Below, piece after piece: positions 16,613 through 26,539 of a DNA stretch of 64,000 nt. This stretch comes from Alphaproteobacteria bacterium. Lineage in GTDB: Bacteria > Pseudomonadota > Alphaproteobacteria > Rickettsiales > JABSSG01. The notes beneath the pieces were generated by a model. That model ran no database searches. It was not told the origin of the DNA and was given only the letters and a program-made list of their open reading frames with translations. Numbering within the stretch: the first letter of the stretch is position 1; each line of letters opens with the position of its first letter. The DNA is taken from contig JAUHXQ010000001.1 in NCBI GenBank assembly GCA_030426905.1, forward strand, positions 434,001-498,000. Reading direction: 5' to 3'. The position numbers were made by a program, and so were the translations under genes.

Positions 16613-19002
16613 CTTTGGTAAAAGATTGGTAGCCAACTTTGCGGATCTTCACCATGTTCTCTTATAATATCGTATAAAAGTAATACGGTTTCTGATCTAC
16701 CGGATAGCACATTAATTATATCACCCATACCTTTGAGATCTAACCGAGCTACTACAGCATCTGTTCCTTGTTTTACTAAGAAAAATCTGCTCCCAGGATC
16801 TGTTGTTTTTATTAAAGAGTATTCTCTTTGGCTGAGCATAAATGCGGTTTTATATACGTCTGTTGCTTTTAAATTGGGAAGAAATATTTGAGTAGCTGTT
16901 TGCTGTATCAAAGTATCACTGATATCACTTTTACTAGCATCTTCAACGCTTTGTGTTGCAAATATTACCATAGCATTTAGCTTTCTGAGCACTTTTAGCC
17001 AGTCCTTAATACGAGGTGCAAATACGGGATTATCAATGAGTGCCCATGCTTCATCCAGAACTATCATCGTAGGAGTTCCATCTAGAGATATATTAATTCG
17101 ATGAAATAAATATAAAAGCACTGCATTTATAGAAATAGGATCTTTTAATAACTCGGCCATTTCAAAGCCAAAATTTCTTGCTTTTGAAAAATCTAGAACA
17201 TCTTCGTCATTATCAAAGACACTTGCATGAGAACCATTGCTATGCCACATAGAAATTCTACTTGCTAAGCTCCCCTCTGTTTCTATGCCAAGGAAAGGTG
17301 CTATATTACGCAGGATTCTATCTTCATATTTTAGTCGGAAATTTCCTTCAACTGCTAGGTTTAAAGCTTTTATATCTTCGGCGGTTACTTTTTCTTGGTT
17401 GACAGTCACTAATAGTTTTAACCATTCTAGTAAAAATGTTTTGTTTTCACTTGTTTCTGGTAGTTTCAAAGGGTTGAAGCCGCATTTTCGTCCAGGATCT
17501 ATTACTGTATAAACACCGCTAATAGCTCTGATAAAAATCTCAGCACCTCTATCTTTATCAAAAAAGAACATACGGCAGTTAAATTTTTGCGATTGTGCGC
17601 ATAAAAAATTCATTAAAACTGTTTTACCAGCACCGGTAGGTCCGATAATAGTTGTATGACCTACGTCTCTTAGGTGGAAGCTAAAAAAGAATGGTGTCCC
17701 TGAAGTGGTGTTAAGAACTGTTACAGCCTCTCCCCAGTGGTTTCCATATTGCTTTCCGATAGGAAAGTTATGTAAAGAGGCAAATCCAGATAAATTTAGC
17801 GTATTTATTGTCGATTTTCTAATAATAAAATTATTATTACCCGGTAATTGTCCCCAAAAACAAGGTTCTAAATTTACTTTTTCTCTAACGGGTTGCATAC
17901 CGGTGTTGCTCAGCTCTACTACTGCTTGGCTTAAAACGAACTCTAATCTTTTAGGGGTATTTTCGATGCATAAAACAGTCAGATGGTGAGTACCAAATCC
18001 TATCTTTCCTCCCATAGCCATATCCAATGCTTCGCTAATTTCTGCAATTTGTGATACTGCTTTATCTTCTGCTTGTATCATACGATTTTGTTGTAATTGC
18101 ATTGTATTTATAGCTACTTGCCTGTTTGAGAAAGAAAATGATTGGGAAATTATTAGCTCAAAAGGCATTTGTAGGAATCCATCTAAAATACCAGCAGAGG
18201 TCATAGGACCATATTCTTTAACACTGACTATGCCCGCGTATTTTGTGCCGCTAGCACCTCGTACTTCGATGGCTTTATCACCAAAATAGAGTCTTTCTGT
18301 GCATAGATATTTATCAACATCAATACCGTTTACATTATAATGATTTGTAATGCCACAATTGGCTATTTTTCCTAAAAACTCTAATAATTCTGAGAAATAT
18401 CCTTCTTCTGTTTTAACTATTGAAAGTACTCTTGCATTGTAATCAGATAGGGTTGCAACAACTCTACTGGTAATTTCTTCTAGTTCTTCGTATCTTTCAC
18501 GCATCTGTGTTTCCCAGTTTGAGCGATCTGTTTTTTGCTGAAATTTTTTAATGATATGCTCAATAATTGCAGCGCCTCCTACATCTGGACGGTTAATTAC
18601 AGTAACGTAAATTTCGTTGATGAAAGCTTCGCTTCCTTTTTGCTTTTTTTTCCATTGTTGTTCTACAAATTCGCTAAAAGACGAAGGATTTTTATTTATC
18701 GTCTCATCGATATTACTAAAAACACTATGTCTTCTTCGTATTACATGGAAATACAGTGAATTTCCTCCAGAAGACAATCCTTTAAATAATGTATTTCGAA
18801 GATTTTTTTTGATATCTAAGTCGCTGTCATCTGCAGTTTCAAAGGAAAATCCTCCTATTTTTACGCATTGTATTAGTGCTTCATCTTTAGTTAAAATAGT
18901 TTTAGAATTCCAATGGCATCTATAAGGAATAAAATTAGATGCTGAGTATTCATTTTTTACGTATTGATCTTTAGATGATCTATTTTTTTTTAATTTTAAC
19001 AC
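16597..19002 (-). CDS. virB4: Type IV secretion ATPase VirB4
   Basis: 801 residues, typical of VirB4. The Walker A motif IGPTGAGKTVLMNFL lies near residue 455 and Walker B TMIVLDEAWAL near 643. The arm region FATQSVEDASKSDI and the N-terminal CagE/TrbE/VirB domain are complete. VirB4 is the conserved energising ATPase at the base of the secretion channel. virB3 lies 12 bases upstream and the first virB6 overlaps its 3' end, so this is one transcription unit. Confidence 0.97.
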   Translation of the reverse strand: MLKLKKNRSSKDQYVKNEYSASNFIPYRCHWNSKTILTKDEALIQCVKIGGFSFETADDSDLDIKKNLRNTLFKGLSSGGNSLYFHVIRRRHSVFSNIDETINKNPSSFSEFVEQQWKKKQKGSEAFINEIYVTVINRPDVGGAAIIEHIIKKFQQKTDRSNWETQMRERYEELEEITSRVVATLSDYNARVLSIVKTEEGYFSELLEFLGKIANCGITNHYNVNGIDVDKYLCTERLYFGDKAIEVRGASGTKYAGIVSVKEYGPMTSAGILDGFLQMPFELIISQSFSFSNRQVAINTMQLQQNRMIQAEDKAVSQIAEISEALDMAMGGKIGFGTHHLTVLCIENTPKRLEFVLSQAVVELSNTGMQPVREKVNLEPCFWGQLPGNNNFIIRKSTINTLNLSGFASLHNFPIGKQYGNHWGEAVTVLNTTSGTPFFFSFHLRDVGHTTIIGPTGAGKTVLMNFLCAQSQKFNCRMFFFDKDRGAEIFIRAISGVYTVIDPGRKCGFNPLKLPETSENKTFLLEWLKLLVTVNQEKVTAEDIKALNLAVEGNFRLKYEDRILRNIAPFLGIETEGSLASRISMWHSNGSHASVFDNDEDVLDFSKARNFGFEMAELLKDPISINAVLLYLFHRINISLDGTPTMIVLDEAWALIDNPVFAPRIKDWLKVLRKLNAMVIFATQSVEDASKSDISDTLIQQTATQIFLPNLKATDVYKTAFMLSQREYSLIKTTDPGSRFFLVKQGTDAVVARLDLKGMGDIINVLSGRSETVLLLYDIIREHGEDPQSWLPIFYQRCREL

Positions 19003-19014
19003 TTTATCCAGCTC

Positions 19015-19311
19015 TTAATATGGGTCGTATGAGTTAGCACCATAATAGGATTTGTTTTTACATCTTGTGCATTTTTCGCCTTTTTTAAGATATATCTCTA
19101 AGAACAAAGGCTCTTTAAAGCAAATTATATACCCGACTAAGTGAGCTCCAGCTGCAATGAATAGTACTTTTAATCCGGGAGAATTGATATAAGAGAGTAT
19201 TGCAACAAAAAAGTTTAAAAAGAAGAATTTAAAGCTGACTCCAAAAATCATTGTTGGTCTTGTAAGACCTACGAATAAAGGATCTGTGGAAACGCTACCG
19301 GTATCTGCCAT
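19015..19311 (-). CDS. virB3: Type IV secretion protein VirB3
   Basis: The 98-residue protein has the VirB3 pattern: DPLFVGLTRPTMIFGVSFKFF near the N-terminus, two hydrophobic segments, then KEPLFLEIYLKKGEKC. VirB3 is a small inner-membrane partner of VirB4 and VirB6. It is the first gene of the cluster. The 102-bp gap to divergent dxs must hold the promoters for both, but I see no convincing consensus pair in it. Confidence 0.93.
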   Translation of the reverse strand: MADTGSVSTDPLFVGLTRPTMIFGVSFKFFFLNFFVAILSYINSPGLKVLFIAAGAHLVGYIICFKEPLFLEIYLKKGEKCTRCKNKSYYGANSYDPY

Positions 19312-19413
19312 AATAGTAGTCCTGTTTATTGTTAATTTTGTTTTCTATTACATTTACAAATTCTGCAATATGATCTAATCTGTAGTTGTTTAAATTTTAC
19401 CAAGAATTCTATA

Positions 19414-21333
19414 GTGTTATTAGATAAAATAAACTCACCTAATGATATTAAACATTTCAATTCTGATCAACTTTTGCAACTTTGTAAAGAGCTGTCTCAG
19501 TTCTATATTCACTCGATTTCAAAAATAGGTGGCCACTTAGGCGCAGCGTTAGGTGTTGTAGAGCTTACAGTTGCTATTCACTATGTGTTTAATACTCCCA
19601 AAGATAAGTTGATATGGGATGTAGGTCATCAGGCACATATACATAAAATTCTTACTGGACGACGTAATAAAATTACAACAATGAAACAACCTGATGGGTT
19701 GTCAGGTTTTACTAAAAGATCAGAAAGTATTTATGATTCTTTTGGTGCTGGTCATAGCTCTACTTCAATTTCTGCTGCATTAGGTATGGAGGTGGCTAGA
19801 ATTTTAAAAGATAAAAAAAACAAAGTGATATCAGTCATAGGAGATGGTGCAATAAGTGCAGGAATGGCTTATGAAGCTTTAAATAATGCTGGTAGTTTTG
19901 CTAACAACCTTATAGTGATACTGAATGATAATCAAATGTCTATTTCTCCTACTGTTGGAGCCTTAACATCTCACTTAGCAGAGATTTCATCTCCTAATTC
20001 ACCGTATATGAAGGTTAAGGATATCATTAAGTCATCCTTAGATAATTTTCCAGTTACAAACTTTTTTAAAAATCTTTTTAACCGAATTGATAAAAATATT
20101 GATTCTATAGTCCATCATACTAACTTTTTTGAAAATTTAGGTTTTCATTATATTGGTCCCCTAGACGGGCATAATGTTACAGGACTAGTGTCAATACTTG
20201 AAAAAATTAATAATGACAGTTCTTTAGTTAAGCCAGTTCTAATTCATGTTTTAACTGAAAAAGGAAGGGGATTTTATTTATCTAATGGTGGAGAGGAAGA
20301 AGCTTTCCATTCAGTAGGTAAATTTTCTGTGGATGATAATACACAAAATAAGCAAAAATCTTTTGTCCCAACTTACACAAAAATTTTTGCAGATAGTTTG
20401 ATCAAGCAAGCAGAGATAGATGATAAAATTGTAGCTATAACAGCAGCAATGCCTTCTGGCGTAGGTCTAAATAATTTTAAAAAATTATTTCCTAAAAGAT
20501 TTTTTGATGTTGGTATAGCAGAGCAGCACGCAGTAACTTTTGCAGCAGGTCTTGCTTGTGAAAATATCAAGCCATTTGTAGCAATATATTCAACATTTCT
20601 GCAAAGAGCTTACGACCAGATAATACATGATGTTGCTATCCAAAAATTACCGGTAAGATTTGCTATTGATCGCGCTGGTTTGGTTGGTGGTGATGGAGCT
20701 ACTCACGCTGGTTCATTTGATATAGCATTTTTGTCTAGCTTGCCTAATTTTGTTATTATGGCTCCGAGTGATGAAAATGAGCTCGCAAAAATGGTTGCGT
20801 TAGCCGCAGATTATGATGAGGGACCTATAGCGTTTAGATATCCCAGAGGTGAAGTAACAGGAGTAAAAAATGCTAGTAATGAGCTAATAGAAATTGGTAA
20901 AGGAAGAGTCGTTAAGGAAGGTAATAATGTTGCTATTCTTTCTTTTGGTACTCGCCTTGAAGAAGCATTGAAAGCGACAGAAATTTTAACAGATAGGTAT
21001 AATATTTCGCCAACGGTTGCCGATGCAAGATTTGCTAAGCCTTTGGATATTAAATTAATTTCTTACCTTGTTAGCAATCATAAATTATTAATTACTATTG
21101 AGGAGGGAAGTATTGGTGGTTTTTCAGCGCAAGTGAATAATTTTATTTTAAAACATTCTCTCAACAAGAAAATTGAGATAAGGAATTTATTTTTACCAGA
21201 TCTCTTTTTAGATCATGGAAATGTTCAAGATCTTTATGAGCAAGCAAATCTTAATGCTAATAACATAGTAACGTTGGTTACTGAAATATTAAACATCTCT
21301 AATATTACTCCGTTTAAGCAAAAAATAATCTAG
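19414..21333 (+). CDS. dxs: 1-deoxy-D-xylulose-5-phosphate synthase
   Basis: 639 residues with GTG start and the usual beginning LLDKINSPNDIKHF. The thiamine-diphosphate motif VIGDGAISAGMAYEALNNAG...NDNQMS, the FGAGHSSTSISAALGM segment and the transketolase pyrimidine domain (DVGIAEQHAVTFAAGLA) are intact. Dxs makes DXP from pyruvate and glyceraldehyde-3-phosphate, the first step of the MEP isoprenoid pathway. Its presence is useful for taxonomy, since Rickettsia lack this pathway and import precursors. It is divergent from the T4SS cluster. Confidence 0.97.
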   Translation: MLLDKINSPNDIKHFNSDQLLQLCKELSQFYIHSISKIGGHLGAALGVVELTVAIHYVFNTPKDKLIWDVGHQAHIHKILTGRRNKITTMKQPDGLSGFTKRSESIYDSFGAGHSSTSISAALGMEVARILKDKKNKVISVIGDGAISAGMAYEALNNAGSFANNLIVILNDNQMSISPTVGALTSHLAEISSPNSPYMKVKDIIKSSLDNFPVTNFFKNLFNRIDKNIDSIVHHTNFFENLGFHYIGPLDGHNVTGLVSILEKINNDSSLVKPVLIHVLTEKGRGFYLSNGGEEEAFHSVGKFSVDDNTQNKQKSFVPTYTKIFADSLIKQAEIDDKIVAITAAMPSGVGLNNFKKLFPKRFFDVGIAEQHAVTFAAGLACENIKPFVAIYSTFLQRAYDQIIHDVAIQKLPVRFAIDRAGLVGGDGATHAGSFDIAFLSSLPNFVIMAPSDENELAKMVALAADYDEGPIAFRYPRGEVTGVKNASNELIEIGKGRVVKEGNNVAILSFGTRLEEALKATEILTDRYNISPTVADARFAKPLDIKLISYLVSNHKLLITIEEGSIGGFSAQVNNFILKHSLNKKIEIRNLFLPDLFLDHGNVQDLYEQANLNANNIVTLVTEILNISNITPFKQKII

Positions 21334-21524
21334 TTTCTGCAGAAAAAAGGTTCAATCCTATTCAAAATAAACGTGCGATAGCTATAAATATAACACAAAA
21401 CAAGTAACGTTAACTAATATTACTTTTCTAAATTTCGTAAACATAAGTTTTATATTTCAAATAGGTGTAAAATAGTATTAAGCCTTTGTAGCTTTGCTAT
21501 TATAAACCTAATAAGAGTAATAAA

Positions 21525-22976
21525 ATGCACAGTGATACACAAGAAAACCAAAAAACTGATTTATTTGTAGACTCATTGCTATCTATAGCTAAAGTACTAG
21601 AAAATAAAGGCTTTCGTAAGCAATCTCAAGAATTATGCTCAGCAACAGAAAAAAACTATTCTACTGCGACCTTAGGACAAATTTTGTTTGAAATAGTTGA
21701 GCAAATATTTAAGGATACAGAAATTAGAATAATTATATATTTACTTGGTGCAGCAGCGCGACTTGGTCATGAAGATGCACAAAAAGATTTAACAACAATT
21801 ATAAAAACTCTGGAAGTAAAATTTACTGAGACAAAAGATGTAGAGGCAGCGTATCACTTAGCTTCCGCGTTACTTGCAAGGAACAGAGACGGAGATATAG
21901 ACGAAGCTCAGTGTTGGTTTCAAAAAACACTAAATACTGCTTACGAACAATACGAGAAAGGAATTTTAACCAGAGAAGCATTGATATTAATAATAAATGG
22001 TATAGGCTATCAGTATAAACAGACAGATTTAAAATTAGCTGAAGTTTATTATACCTATGCAGCGGAACTAGGAAGTCATGAAGCACTTCGTAATTTAGTT
22101 GAGTTATTGTTACAAGAAAAGAAGTATCAAGAAGCTTTACAATTTCACACTCAAGCACTTGATTTGATAAATCAACAATCTCAAGAAAACAATAATTTAT
22201 TAAAATCTATTTTATATCAGCTTTCACGCAATGAAGATTATCGAACACAAAATTTTTTAAAACTACAGTATCTTCTCGAAACAAAAATAGAAATTTTTGG
22301 AACCCCCCTATTATGGTGTTGGTTAGGAGTTTGCTTTAATTTAAGTGGAAATATTGAGAAGTATGAATATTATTTTCTAAAAGCAGCAGATCAAAATCTT
22401 GATTTAGAGCATAAATATGCAGCATGTTTTGTTTTAGGTCGCTCTTATATGGAGAGAGGCTGTTACAAAGAAGCTGTACAATATTTAACAAAAGTAGTTG
22501 ATCTAAATATTGGTGAGTATCACGCTGTAACACTTAAAGCTCAGCGGCTCTTAAAGCAAATAAAAAAACAACAAGAGAACTCAGAATCGTGTAAACAAAT
22601 CAGTTACCACCAAGATGATGACAATGATAGGGAAGATGATGATAATGCAAAAGGAGACAATCCTCCTCCACCACCTCCTGGAGGGAAGATCACTAGTACC
22701 AGTAGCCATACAGAAGCGAGTCAAAGAAATAGTAAAAATAACGTCAATCAAAACAATAATGACGCTAACCAGGAAGAGGAAGGTAAGGGGGAGCATTCGG
22801 ATTCGTTAATAAAATTTAGCAACATCACTTTGTTAATAGTAGATCATTTTGTTAAAACTCCAAATAATCGTGTTGATAACTTTATTTTAGAGTTAAATAA
22901 CGACTATATGGTCCCCGTCATAGATAAGAATATTTTAGGAGATACATCGCTTATTATAGACGGAGGAAATGTTTAG
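21525..22976 (+). CDS. TPR/Sel1-like repeat protein with disordered linker and C-terminal module
   Basis: 483 residues. About residues 1-350 form helical repeats of TPR/Sel1 type (for example YYTYAAELGSHEALRNLVELL and AACFVLGRSYMERGCYKEAVQYL). Residues about 360-420 are a low-complexity acidic and Asn-rich linker with a PPPPPPGG run. The last 65 residues form a compact segment with strand-like ITLLIVDHF and YMVPVIDKNIL. There is no signal peptide or membrane helix. It is monocistronic, with 190 bp of non-coding DNA upstream. The repeat-linker-module plan fits a scaffold or a secreted effector; this is inference. Confidence 0.72.
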   Translation: MHSDTQENQKTDLFVDSLLSIAKVLENKGFRKQSQELCSATEKNYSTATLGQILFEIVEQIFKDTEIRIIIYLLGAAARLGHEDAQKDLTTIIKTLEVKFTETKDVEAAYHLASALLARNRDGDIDEAQCWFQKTLNTAYEQYEKGILTREALILIINGIGYQYKQTDLKLAEVYYTYAAELGSHEALRNLVELLLQEKKYQEALQFHTQALDLINQQSQENNNLLKSILYQLSRNEDYRTQNFLKLQYLLETKIEIFGTPLLWCWLGVCFNLSGNIEKYEYYFLKAADQNLDLEHKYAACFVLGRSYMERGCYKEAVQYLTKVVDLNIGEYHAVTLKAQRLLKQIKKQQENSESCKQISYHQDDDNDREDDDNAKGDNPPPPPPGGKITSTSSHTEASQRNSKNNVNQNNNDANQEEEGKGEHSDSLIKFSNITLLIVDHFVKTPNNRVDNFILELNNDYMVPVIDKNILGDTSLIIDGGNV

Positions 22977-22979
22977 ATT

Positions 22980-23753
22980 CTAAGCCATTGCTGATACAGT
23001 GACTATCTCGAAATCACATTGAAAATCTTGCATCATTGATTTTAGATACTGTAAAATATCTTTACGAAGATATTTTACTCTTCCATTCATAGCATTAGAT
23101 TCGCCCATTTTTTGTAGATCTTGTAATAACGATAAAACATTTGAGTATTGAGCGCCAACTATATGAGTGTCAACTACTACTTCCTTAAATCCTACTGCTT
23201 GAGTCAAACGCATCATTGATTCGCTAGTAATCATAGGAGAAATATGAAAGCCGATGTTACTATTGCAAACCATCTCTGCCTCTATAAAATTTTTACGTAA
23301 AAACTGCAAAGATTTACCACCAATAACAGAAGCTATAAATCTACCCTTATTTTTAAGCATCGTATGTATATGTTTTAAGCAAAAACCAAGATTATTTACC
23401 CAGTGTAGATTAAGGTTACTAACTACTAAATCAAATGACTCAGCAGCAAAAGGTAAATTTTCTTCATCACACTCAATTTTTAATGCACCTGAAGCTTTTG
23501 ATAACATTTTGCCTGAGATATCTGTTTGGTATAAATTATTAAACTTTAAATTGTTACTAGCAAATTGCTTAATGTAACCAATTCTACACCCCAAATCTAA
23601 TATATCGCTATAAGAATCTTGGTAAAATAAAGCTCGTTCAACTAGATCCTGCGCAGAGTCTTTAAATAAAAAATCATACTTCTCTAAATGCTTTGCTGCA
23701 CGATCACGATGATGCTTAACAATACTGCGATCAAATATGTTGCTTGTACTCAT
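22980..23753 (-). CDS. SAM-dependent methyltransferase, BioC/NDUFAF5-like
   Basis: 257 residues of a class I methyltransferase: motif I DILDLGCRIGY (the usual GCGTG is altered to GCRIG), acidic TDIS, and the conserved SFDLVVSNLNLHWVNNL that marks the BioC/NDUFAF5 group. In alphaproteobacteria these proteins are usually relatives of mitochondrial complex I assembly factor NDUFAF5 rather than true BioC. I see no biotin genes nearby, which favours the former. yaaA ends 4 bases from its start on the same strand. The 3' end nearly abuts the convergent TPR gene. Confidence 0.8.
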   Translation of the reverse strand: MSTSNIFDRSIVKHHRDRAAKHLEKYDFLFKDSAQDLVERALFYQDSYSDILDLGCRIGYIKQFASNNLKFNNLYQTDISGKMLSKASGALKIECDEENLPFAAESFDLVVSNLNLHWVNNLGFCLKHIHTMLKNKGRFIASVIGGKSLQFLRKNFIEAEMVCNSNIGFHISPMITSESMMRLTQAVGFKEVVVDTHIVGAQYSNVLSLLQDLQKMGESNAMNGRVKYLRKDILQYLKSMMQDFQCDFEIVTVSAMA

Positions 23754-23757
23754 ATAC

Positions 23758-24525
23758 CTATTGTTTTCTTAAAAATAAATAATTTTGATCATCTGAAGCT
23801 GCGCTATCAAAATTATAGCCTTGCTCCTGAAAGAATTGCAATTTCTTAGGATCGTCTATCCTATTTTTAATAATAAAATTTGCCATAATACCTCTTGCCC
23901 TTTTTGCTAATAACCCAATAGTTTGATATTTACCATTTTTATAATCTTTAAAAACAATATCGATTATTTTACCTTGTAGCTGATCACGCTTAATTACATT
24001 AGCATATTCATTAGAAGCAAGGTTGATTAGTGTTGTCTCTTTTTTTAGCAAACTATTAAAATGCTTTGTTATTTTATTGCTCCAAAATTGATATAAATCT
24101 GGTGTATTATTAGCGGAGATTTTGGTCGACATCTCTAGTCTGTAAGGTTGCATTAAATCCATTGGTCTAAGTATGCCATATAAGCCAGATAAAATTTTTA
24201 GATGCTGCTGAGAAAATGCGAAATCTTCTGCTGTATAATTATTTATATCTATTTCTTGGTATACATCACCTTTAAAGCTAAGAATAGCAGGCTTAGAATT
24301 AGTAGTTGTAAAATGTTCCTGAAAATTTTGATATCGATAATAATTAATTTCAGCAAGCTTTTTACTAATTTTCATCAGTGACATCAATGATTGTATATCT
24401 TTTTCTTGCAAAGATAATACTAAAGAGTTTATTTCTTTTTTAAATTGTGGTTCTGAAATTTTATATAGTTTAGCATTATAACTAGATGTGTCTAAAGTCT
24501 TTGCGGGAGAAATTATGACAATCAT
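23758..24525 (-). CDS. yaaA: Peroxide stress protein YaaA (UPF0246/DUF328)
   Basis: The 255-residue protein opens with the family signature MIVIISPAKTLD. It contains LSGLYGILRPMDLMQPYRLEM, LINLASNEYANVI and KRARGIMANFIIKNRI, all diagnostic of YaaA. In E. coli YaaA limits intracellular free iron and protects DNA during peroxide stress, and the fold binds DNA. It precedes the methyltransferase gene by 4 bases and may share its transcript. Confidence 0.93.
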   Translation of the reverse strand: MIVIISPAKTLDTSSYNAKLYKISEPQFKKEINSLVLSLQEKDIQSLMSLMKISKKLAEINYYRYQNFQEHFTTTNSKPAILSFKGDVYQEIDINNYTAEDFAFSQQHLKILSGLYGILRPMDLMQPYRLEMSTKISANNTPDLYQFWSNKITKHFNSLLKKETTLINLASNEYANVIKRDQLQGKIIDIVFKDYKNGKYQTIGLLAKRARGIMANFIIKNRIDDPKKLQFFQEQGYNFDSAASDDQNYLFLRKQ

Positions 24526-24567
24526 TTAACAACCTTTATGCCTATAAAACATAAACTATAATAATAA

Positions 24568-25824
24568 TTAAGATGTTTTTACAGTTTTTTCTTCTTTATA
24601 TACTATTAATGGCTGTTTTTTATCAAGAACAGTTTTTTTATCTATAACAATTTTATATATGTCTGATCTAGAGGACATATTAAACATCGTATCTAGCAAT
24701 ATCTCTTCTAATATAGCTCTTAATCCTCTAGCGCCTGTTTTTCTTTTTAAAGTCTTTTTCACTATTTCTTCTATTGCATCTTCGGTAAATTCTAAAGTAA
24801 CATTTTCCATAGCAAATAGCGCTTTATATTGTTTTAATAGCGCATTTTTTGGCTGAGTCAGAATATCTTTTAATGCGTTCTCATCAAGATCTTTTAGTAC
24901 TGACACTATCGGTAATCTTCCTATAAACTCTGGTATTAAACCGAATTTACTTAAATCACCTGGCTCAATTTGTTGTAGCATATCGTTAACATTGTACTGA
25001 TGATTCATATTAATATTAGCCTCAAAACCTACTGCAGATCCTCTCACTCGATCTGCGACTATTTTATCTAAGCCATTAAATGCACCAGCACATATGAATA
25101 AAATATTAGTTGTATCAACTTGAATAAAATCTTGTTGAGGATGCTTTCTCCCACCTTGAGGTGGAACGGAAGCCATTGTTCCCTCCATAATTTTTAACAA
25201 TGCTTGCTGTACACCTTCGCCAGAAACATCTCGAGTAATTGAAGGATTATCAGATTTACGAGTTATTTTATCAACTTCATCTATATACACTATCCCTCTT
25301 TGCGCTTTCTCTACATTGTAATTTGATGCTTGTAGCAAACGCAAAATAATATTTTCTACATCTTCTCCAACATAACCAGCTTCAGTTAAAGAAGTAGCAT
25401 CTGCCATAGTAAACGGTACATCTAAGATCTTTGCTAGAGTCTGAGCAAGTAAAGTTTTTCCACAACCTGTTGGTCCTACAAGAAGGATGTTAGATTTGGA
25501 TATTTCAACGTTGCCTTTTTTTAAATTTGAAGCCAATCTTTTATAGTGATTGTAAACAGCTACTGATAAAATCTTTTTTGGTAAGTCTTGTCCGATAACA
25601 TAATCATTTAAAATGTCGTATATTTCTTGTGGCTGAGGTATATTACCAGCGGAGTTATTTACGGTTTGTTGTACTTCTTCTGTAACTATATCTTGGCATA
25701 ATTCTACACATTCATTACAAATATAAACCGATGCTCCAGCAATGAGCTTTTTTACTTCATGCTGACTCTTGCCACAAAAAGAACAAAATAATGTATTTTT
25801 TCCATTGCCTTGAGATTTTCCCAT
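24568..25824 (-). CDS. clpX: ATP-dependent Clp protease ATP-binding subunit ClpX
   Basis: 418 residues, full length. It has the zinc-binding domain [11 protein letters not shown]...CNECVELC, Walker [16 protein letters not shown], Walker [11 protein letters not shown], the pore loop GYVGEDVE and sensor 2 region GARGLRAI. ClpX unfolds substrates, including ssrA-tagged proteins made through SmpB, and feeds them to ClpP. It directly follows clpP with no gap, completing the tig-clpP-clpX order common in bacteria. Confidence 0.98.
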   Translation of the reverse strand: MGKSQGNGKNTLFCSFCGKSQHEVKKLIAGASVYICNECVELCQDIVTEEVQQTVNNSAGNIPQPQEIYDILNDYVIGQDLPKKILSVAVYNHYKRLASNLKKGNVEISKSNILLVGPTGCGKTLLAQTLAKILDVPFTMADATSLTEAGYVGEDVENIILRLLQASNYNVEKAQRGIVYIDEVDKITRKSDNPSITRDVSGEGVQQALLKIMEGTMASVPPQGGRKHPQQDFIQVDTTNILFICAGAFNGLDKIVADRVRGSAVGFEANINMNHQYNVNDMLQQIEPGDLSKFGLIPEFIGRLPIVSVLKDLDENALKDILTQPKNALLKQYKALFAMENVTLEFTEDAIEEIVKKTLKRKTGARGLRAILEEILLDTMFNMSSRSDIYKIVIDKKTVLDKKQPLIVYKEEKTVKTS

Positions 25825-26460
25825 TTATGTTACCTCTGATACTTTAGTTGCTTCTGTCCTCTCAACAATAACCTTATCTATCAAACCAAATTTTTTTGCT
25901 CCTTCAGGAGTCATATAATTATCGCGCTCCATATTTTTTTCAATGACAGAAATTTTTTGTTCTGTATGTTTGGAATAAATTTTATGAAGTAATTTTTTGG
26001 TTTCTATAATATCCCTTGCGTGTATTTCAATGTCAGTTGCTTGACCGCGTACACCACCTATAGGCTGGTGAATCATAATTTTTGAATGAGGTAAAGCATA
26101 ACGCATACCTTTTGCACCAGACATTAAAATAAGTGATGCAGCAGAGGCAGCCATACCAATACAAATTGTAGCAACTTTAGGCTTAATATACTGAATTGTA
26201 TCGTACATTGCCAATCCTGAATGCACTGCACCGCCAGGGGAATTAATATACATATAAATATCCTTTTCAGTATTTTCTGCTTCTAAAAAGAGAAGTTGAG
26301 CGATAATCAAAGATGCCATGTTATCTTCAATTGGACCAGTCAAAAATATTATGCGCTCCTTAAGTAGGCGGGAAAAGATATCATAAGATCTCTCGCCACG
26401 ACTTGTTTGTTCTACTACCATAGGAACTAAATTCATATTAATACTATCTGAGACACTCAT
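25825..26460 (-). CDS. clpP: ATP-dependent Clp protease proteolytic subunit ClpP
   Basis: 211 residues with catalytic S106 ([11 protein letters not shown]), H131 (HSKIMIHQP) and the [14 protein letters not shown] oxyanion loop. ClpP forms the 14-mer degradation chamber and partners with ClpX encoded immediately downstream. The stop codon abuts the clpX start. Confidence 0.98.
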   Translation of the reverse strand: MSVSDSINMNLVPMVVEQTSRGERSYDIFSRLLKERIIFLTGPIEDNMASLIIAQLLFLEAENTEKDIYMYINSPGGAVHSGLAMYDTIQYIKPKVATICIGMAASAASLILMSGAKGMRYALPHSKIMIHQPIGGVRGQATDIEIHARDIIETKKLLHKIYSKHTEQKISVIEKNMERDNYMTPEGAKKFGLIDKVIVERTEATKVSEVT

Positions 26461-26539
26461 AGATTTCCTTAGTTAAATTTATAAATTTTGCTTATAATAT
26501 TCATACTACAGTATTTCAAAATACTGGTTCAACAGATCT

